Shown here: piece by piece, positions 60,790 to 64,000 of the stretch | Layout of the letters: every line of letters starts with the position of its first letter | Position numbering within the stretch: position 1 is the stretch's first letter | Made by a program: the position numbers and the translations under genes | Notes under the pieces: generated by a model | The model's input: only the letters and a program-made list of their open reading frames with translations | Told to the model about the DNA's origin: nothing | Database searches by the model: none | DNA from: Cavia porcellus | Lineage: Eukaryota; Chordata; Mammalia; Rodentia; Caviidae | DNA length: 64,000 nucleotides | Reading direction: 5' to 3' | NCBI RefSeq assembly: GCF_034190915.1 | Contig: NW_026947507.1 | Location: forward strand, 19,748,501 to 19,812,500

Positions 60790-63179
60790 CAAAGAAAATT
60801 TAAATGGTAGAAAGTTATATGCAGGAGTTAAACTTGTGTGAATTTGTTTAGAAAGATGTAATTACTCTGCTCCTTTGGGACCTTTTCCCTGAATGGCAAG
60901 CAGCAAAGTGTGTACTCTCTGTTTTCTCTTGAAATAAATTATGGGGTAGAAACATTCCTTCTCTGAGGCTGCATTTGGTTTACGTGGGTACTCTAATTTG
61001 CTCGAACTACTGAAGTTGATTTTGTTTGTTGAATCCATTTGCCAGTCACTCAGTGCTATGGACTGCACGGGCTGTGCGTGTTGAACTCTTCACTGCGCCT
61101 GGTATTGGAAGCATGTGAGCAGACAAAAGAAAGGAATTAAAAAGATGTGGTGTACACAGGTCCCAGTTCTTGAAGAGCTGACAACATATTTTTTTGATTC
61201 AGTAACATCTTGCAAGTACAGTGCTCATTTCTTTAGAATGACAGTTTAGATGTTAGATGGCGTATTTTAGGAGCTTACGACCAGATATTATATTTCTGTA
61301 CTGAGAACTTTTTTCCCCACAGAATCAGGAACAAAGAACTAAACACTAAATAGACACTCAGGCAAAATGTGAATGAATAATCACTTATACTTGCCTATTC
61401 ATCTACATGCCAGTACTGGTACCATCTTTTGTTAAAGGTAATTTTTATGTTTTATTTCAAGACTTACTGTGTATACGGACATAATATGAAACTTTAGTAA
61501 AATGTTGTTGTATTTCTACAATTATGTACATGTTGTAGTTGTTGTAGTTCCACAGCTATGTAGTTTCAGATTTAAATTTTTATATAAAATAATTTTCTTC
61601 ACAGTAGTTTTCCATTCTCATAATAAAGTTTCTTCCTTTTTGAACATTAAATGCTGTGTTCTTTTGAGTATTCAGACACAGGATTAAAGTACCTTTGCTT
61701 ACTTAATATTATTTTATATGTAGAGGAAATGTCCATGAAATTGATAGCAAATTTGGTTCCAACTTGCTAAGATACTGGAATAACTTGAAAAATTTATGAA
61801 AAATAAAATGCCACGTATGAGCATGTGTTCCTCAGGGACAGGAATGCTTCTCCGTTTTGGAAATTGGCAAGGGAGTATGGGAAACTGGCTGCTTATCTGC
61901 CTTCTCAGACAAGTAGTGTTCAAAGGGTCTTAATGCCTTTTTCTGAAATGGCAAGCACAATTAGCTCACTTAAAAAGATACGCTGGTAACAGTCTTACTG
62001 GCCTTTCACCAAGAAAATAGTTTCTTCTCTCTTTTCTTTGATTATACTTTGATCAGGTCTGTTTCCCTATACCATGTGCCTTCTCCCTAGAGAAAGAATG
62101 GATAAATTTTACAAATGAAATCAAAGTGAAATATTAAAGAAAATGTCTTGATTTTCTTTTAACTGAAGTGCCACACAGGTGCCATGAATCCTGAGATTAA
62201 ATTCCTGTAACCCGTAGAAGAAATTGCAGTGTCCAGTGCCTCAGAGTTTTTTGGAATTAGTCAGTTAATATCAAATACCAGATGTGGGGCTGCTGTAAAC
62301 CACAGTGGTTTCCTTTATTACAGTATCATTGCCTACACGAAATACTTTTAATTCCTTCTCTTTGTTTGTGTCTGTTGTGTGTATTCAGTTACTTTATCCT
62401 TTTTAAAGTCCTCTTCCAAGTTTATGTTTTGAAATTAGAATACTTATTTAGATTCATGTTTGCTTATGGGTCATGACATTAATGACATCCTTAAAAAATA
62501 AACCAATCTTTTTGTCTCAGTACCATATTTCAGTTTTGAGATGATAATGATTCATTGTTTATTCTCTTTGGGTCTTGTGCCTTTCTTTTTATTTTGATGT
62601 TTAACCATGCCAAATTAGGATTTTATCAGGGCCAAAATTATTCATGAGTCATGACCATCACACTTAAATTTGGGTAATTTGAAGATACTTTAGATATGCA
62701 GATTAAGCAAATAATGGTGTCATAAATTTTAATGCTAGACCCACAGCACACCCCAACATTGGTAGCAGTAGGGTCTGTTCTGTTGGAGACCAATTCTATT
62801 TTACTTAAAAAAATTGTGTCATTACTATATGAGCACAGCATATTACTCTAATGCAAACAACACTCAGTGAATGGAAGATAAAATATTAACATTGTTTTTA
62901 TTTTTTGGTGTCATCTTTCTTTGACTGTTCATACTGTTCTGCAGTCTTAAACTTGAGGTAATGTTTGTGTCACTGCTTTAAGTAATGACAGTAATGATTT
63001 GGATCCTAACTGTCCGTCATCGGCCATGTGCTAAAGACTTGGAACAAGCATGTAGCAGCACAGAGAATCACTGGAACCTTTGTGATGGCACGGACCAGAG
63101 GAAAGAAGAGAGGTTTTTGTTGTGGTCAGGAGTTGTGAAGAGAACAATGAGAATCAGAACACAGAATTTATAATATTAT
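60790..63179. other. Intronic AT-rich sequence, unassigned
   Basis: No exon, RNA gene or repeat family recognised. Confidence 0.5.
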
Positions 63180-63975
63180 TTATGATGGTCATCCAGAGTT
63201 AAACAAGGCAGGAAATCTCTGCACAACACTAAAGACACTGAATATTCAGTCAAGAGCCTGGATCCCACAGCGATGTCCTGCATGAATCCAGATGAAAATC
63301 CAGGGCCCATGACAAGGCCTCCAAGAGTCCAACTAGTCTAGAGCCCACAAAAAAGACTCACACCAGTCTGTTTTACAGATTCATGCTGGAAAGGCCCAAA
63401 GGTCAGCGGTGGAAGCTAGAAAGTCTGTGCCAGTGGGGTGAAAGAGCTGTCCTGGTAGGTTGAGGGTTCTACACTGCAGCTGAGAAGTGAGGCTCATAAT
63501 ATAGATCAGCGCTGTCCTGAAAAGCACTGCAGCCATCCTCAGCGATGTGGAGGTCTCAAGCTCCTCCGATGATAAGAACAGGAAAGTACATGCCAGAAAG
63601 CCAGCATGACTAGCTTGTCCTGGAGATTAAACGGCACATGTCTTCCCCTCCGGAACCAGGAAGCGATGCCAGATGTAAGCAGAGAGCTCCCCCAAAGTGA
63701 ACCACAGCTACTCTCACCAACAAGGTCCGAGCTCCTCCAAAGCAATGGTTGAACTCACACTGGGGAAGCTAGTCATAACGCGCTCCTGGAGAAGGACCAA
63801 TGACTCAAACAGCCACACGAAGGAGAACCCACAGCGCCGAGCTGCTCCTTCTCCACGTCTCTATTTATTCTGGCAACTTTCCTTAGGTGGAACATCTACA
63901 CTTAGCACCATGCTGATTTAATTCAGCTGACATTAAATTGACTATCAGATTTTAATCCATAACATTGCCCTTGAG
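63180..63975 (-). mobile_element. Possible LTR-class repeat, family unknown
   Basis: Composition shifts here to more GC, unlike the surrounding intron. On the minus strand an AATAAA hexamer lies in 'ttgccagaataaatagagac' (63862-63881), followed by a GC/CT-rich R-U5-like stretch. I cannot assign a family or exact ends, and there is no coding support. Confidence 0.35.
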
Positions 63976-64000
63976 AGAGATACTGGGATTCTGATTCTTT

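Larger units (their letters stand above)
49151..64000 (+). other. VEGFC: VEGFC intron 1, 5' portion (continues beyond the window)
   Basis: The intron begins with GTAGGT directly after codon 51. No downstream VEGFC exon is recognisable up to the window end, in keeping with the large first intron known for this gene. The first ~290 bp remain CpG-rich. The rest is AT-rich and carries the repeats listed separately. Confidence 0.85.

Noticed and set aside
1..64000. CRISPR arrays, operons, phage or toxin-antitoxin systems
   Set aside because: No spaced direct repeats or compact gene clusters; the repeat content is mammalian throughout.

Overview
This is a nuclear genomic window from a mammal, almost certainly a rodent. 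The evidence is monomeric 7SL-derived SINEs of the B1 type, many tRNA-Ala-derived ID-type SINEs, decayed L1 LINEs, ERVL-MaLR LTRs and ancient MIR copies, with an AT-rich background and one sharp CpG island. The ID-type consensus here differs from the common murine ID core, and I see no B2 elements and no squirrel-type ID. That leans towards a non-murid rodent, but the lineage is not settled. There is no prokaryotic or plasmid content.

Layout. Positions 1-48,164 are gene-poor 5' flank made of repeats and unassigned AT-rich sequence: an L1 ORF2 remnant split by an unidentified ~680-bp insertion (1-3,346); a truncated gammaretrovirus-like provirus with its 3' LTR (6,433-7,940); a nested pile of L1, MaLR LTR and B1 (17,985-22,030); a degenerate ~150-bp-period tandem array (24,820-25,940), possibly part of an L1 3' UTR; several ID-type SINEs; MaLR-type solo LTRs; and a class II-like solo LTR with a perfect 6-bp target-site duplication (43,210-43,709).

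Positions about 48,165-49,440 form a CpG island holding the promoter, 5' UTR and first coding exon of VEGFC on the plus strand. The ATG is at 48,998 and the splice donor follows 49,150. The exon encodes 51 residues: the signal peptide and the beginning of the N-terminal propeptide. This is the only protein-coding exon I can support in the window.

Positions 49,151-64,000 are the first part of VEGFC intron 1. It holds GA/TG microsatellites, ID-type and MIR SINEs, a complete non-autonomous MaLR element with both LTRs and a tRNA-Leu-type primer binding site (54,483-56,673), a probable antisense class II LTR (from 59,938), and an unidentified LTR-like stretch at the right end. No other VEGFC exon is in view. 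I found no convincing new biological system. The most unusual structures are the ~150-bp array, the unidentified insertion in the L1, and the 5' UTR architecture of VEGFC (one short uORF, an eroding GC-box pentamer array, and an in-frame open region upstream of the ATG).
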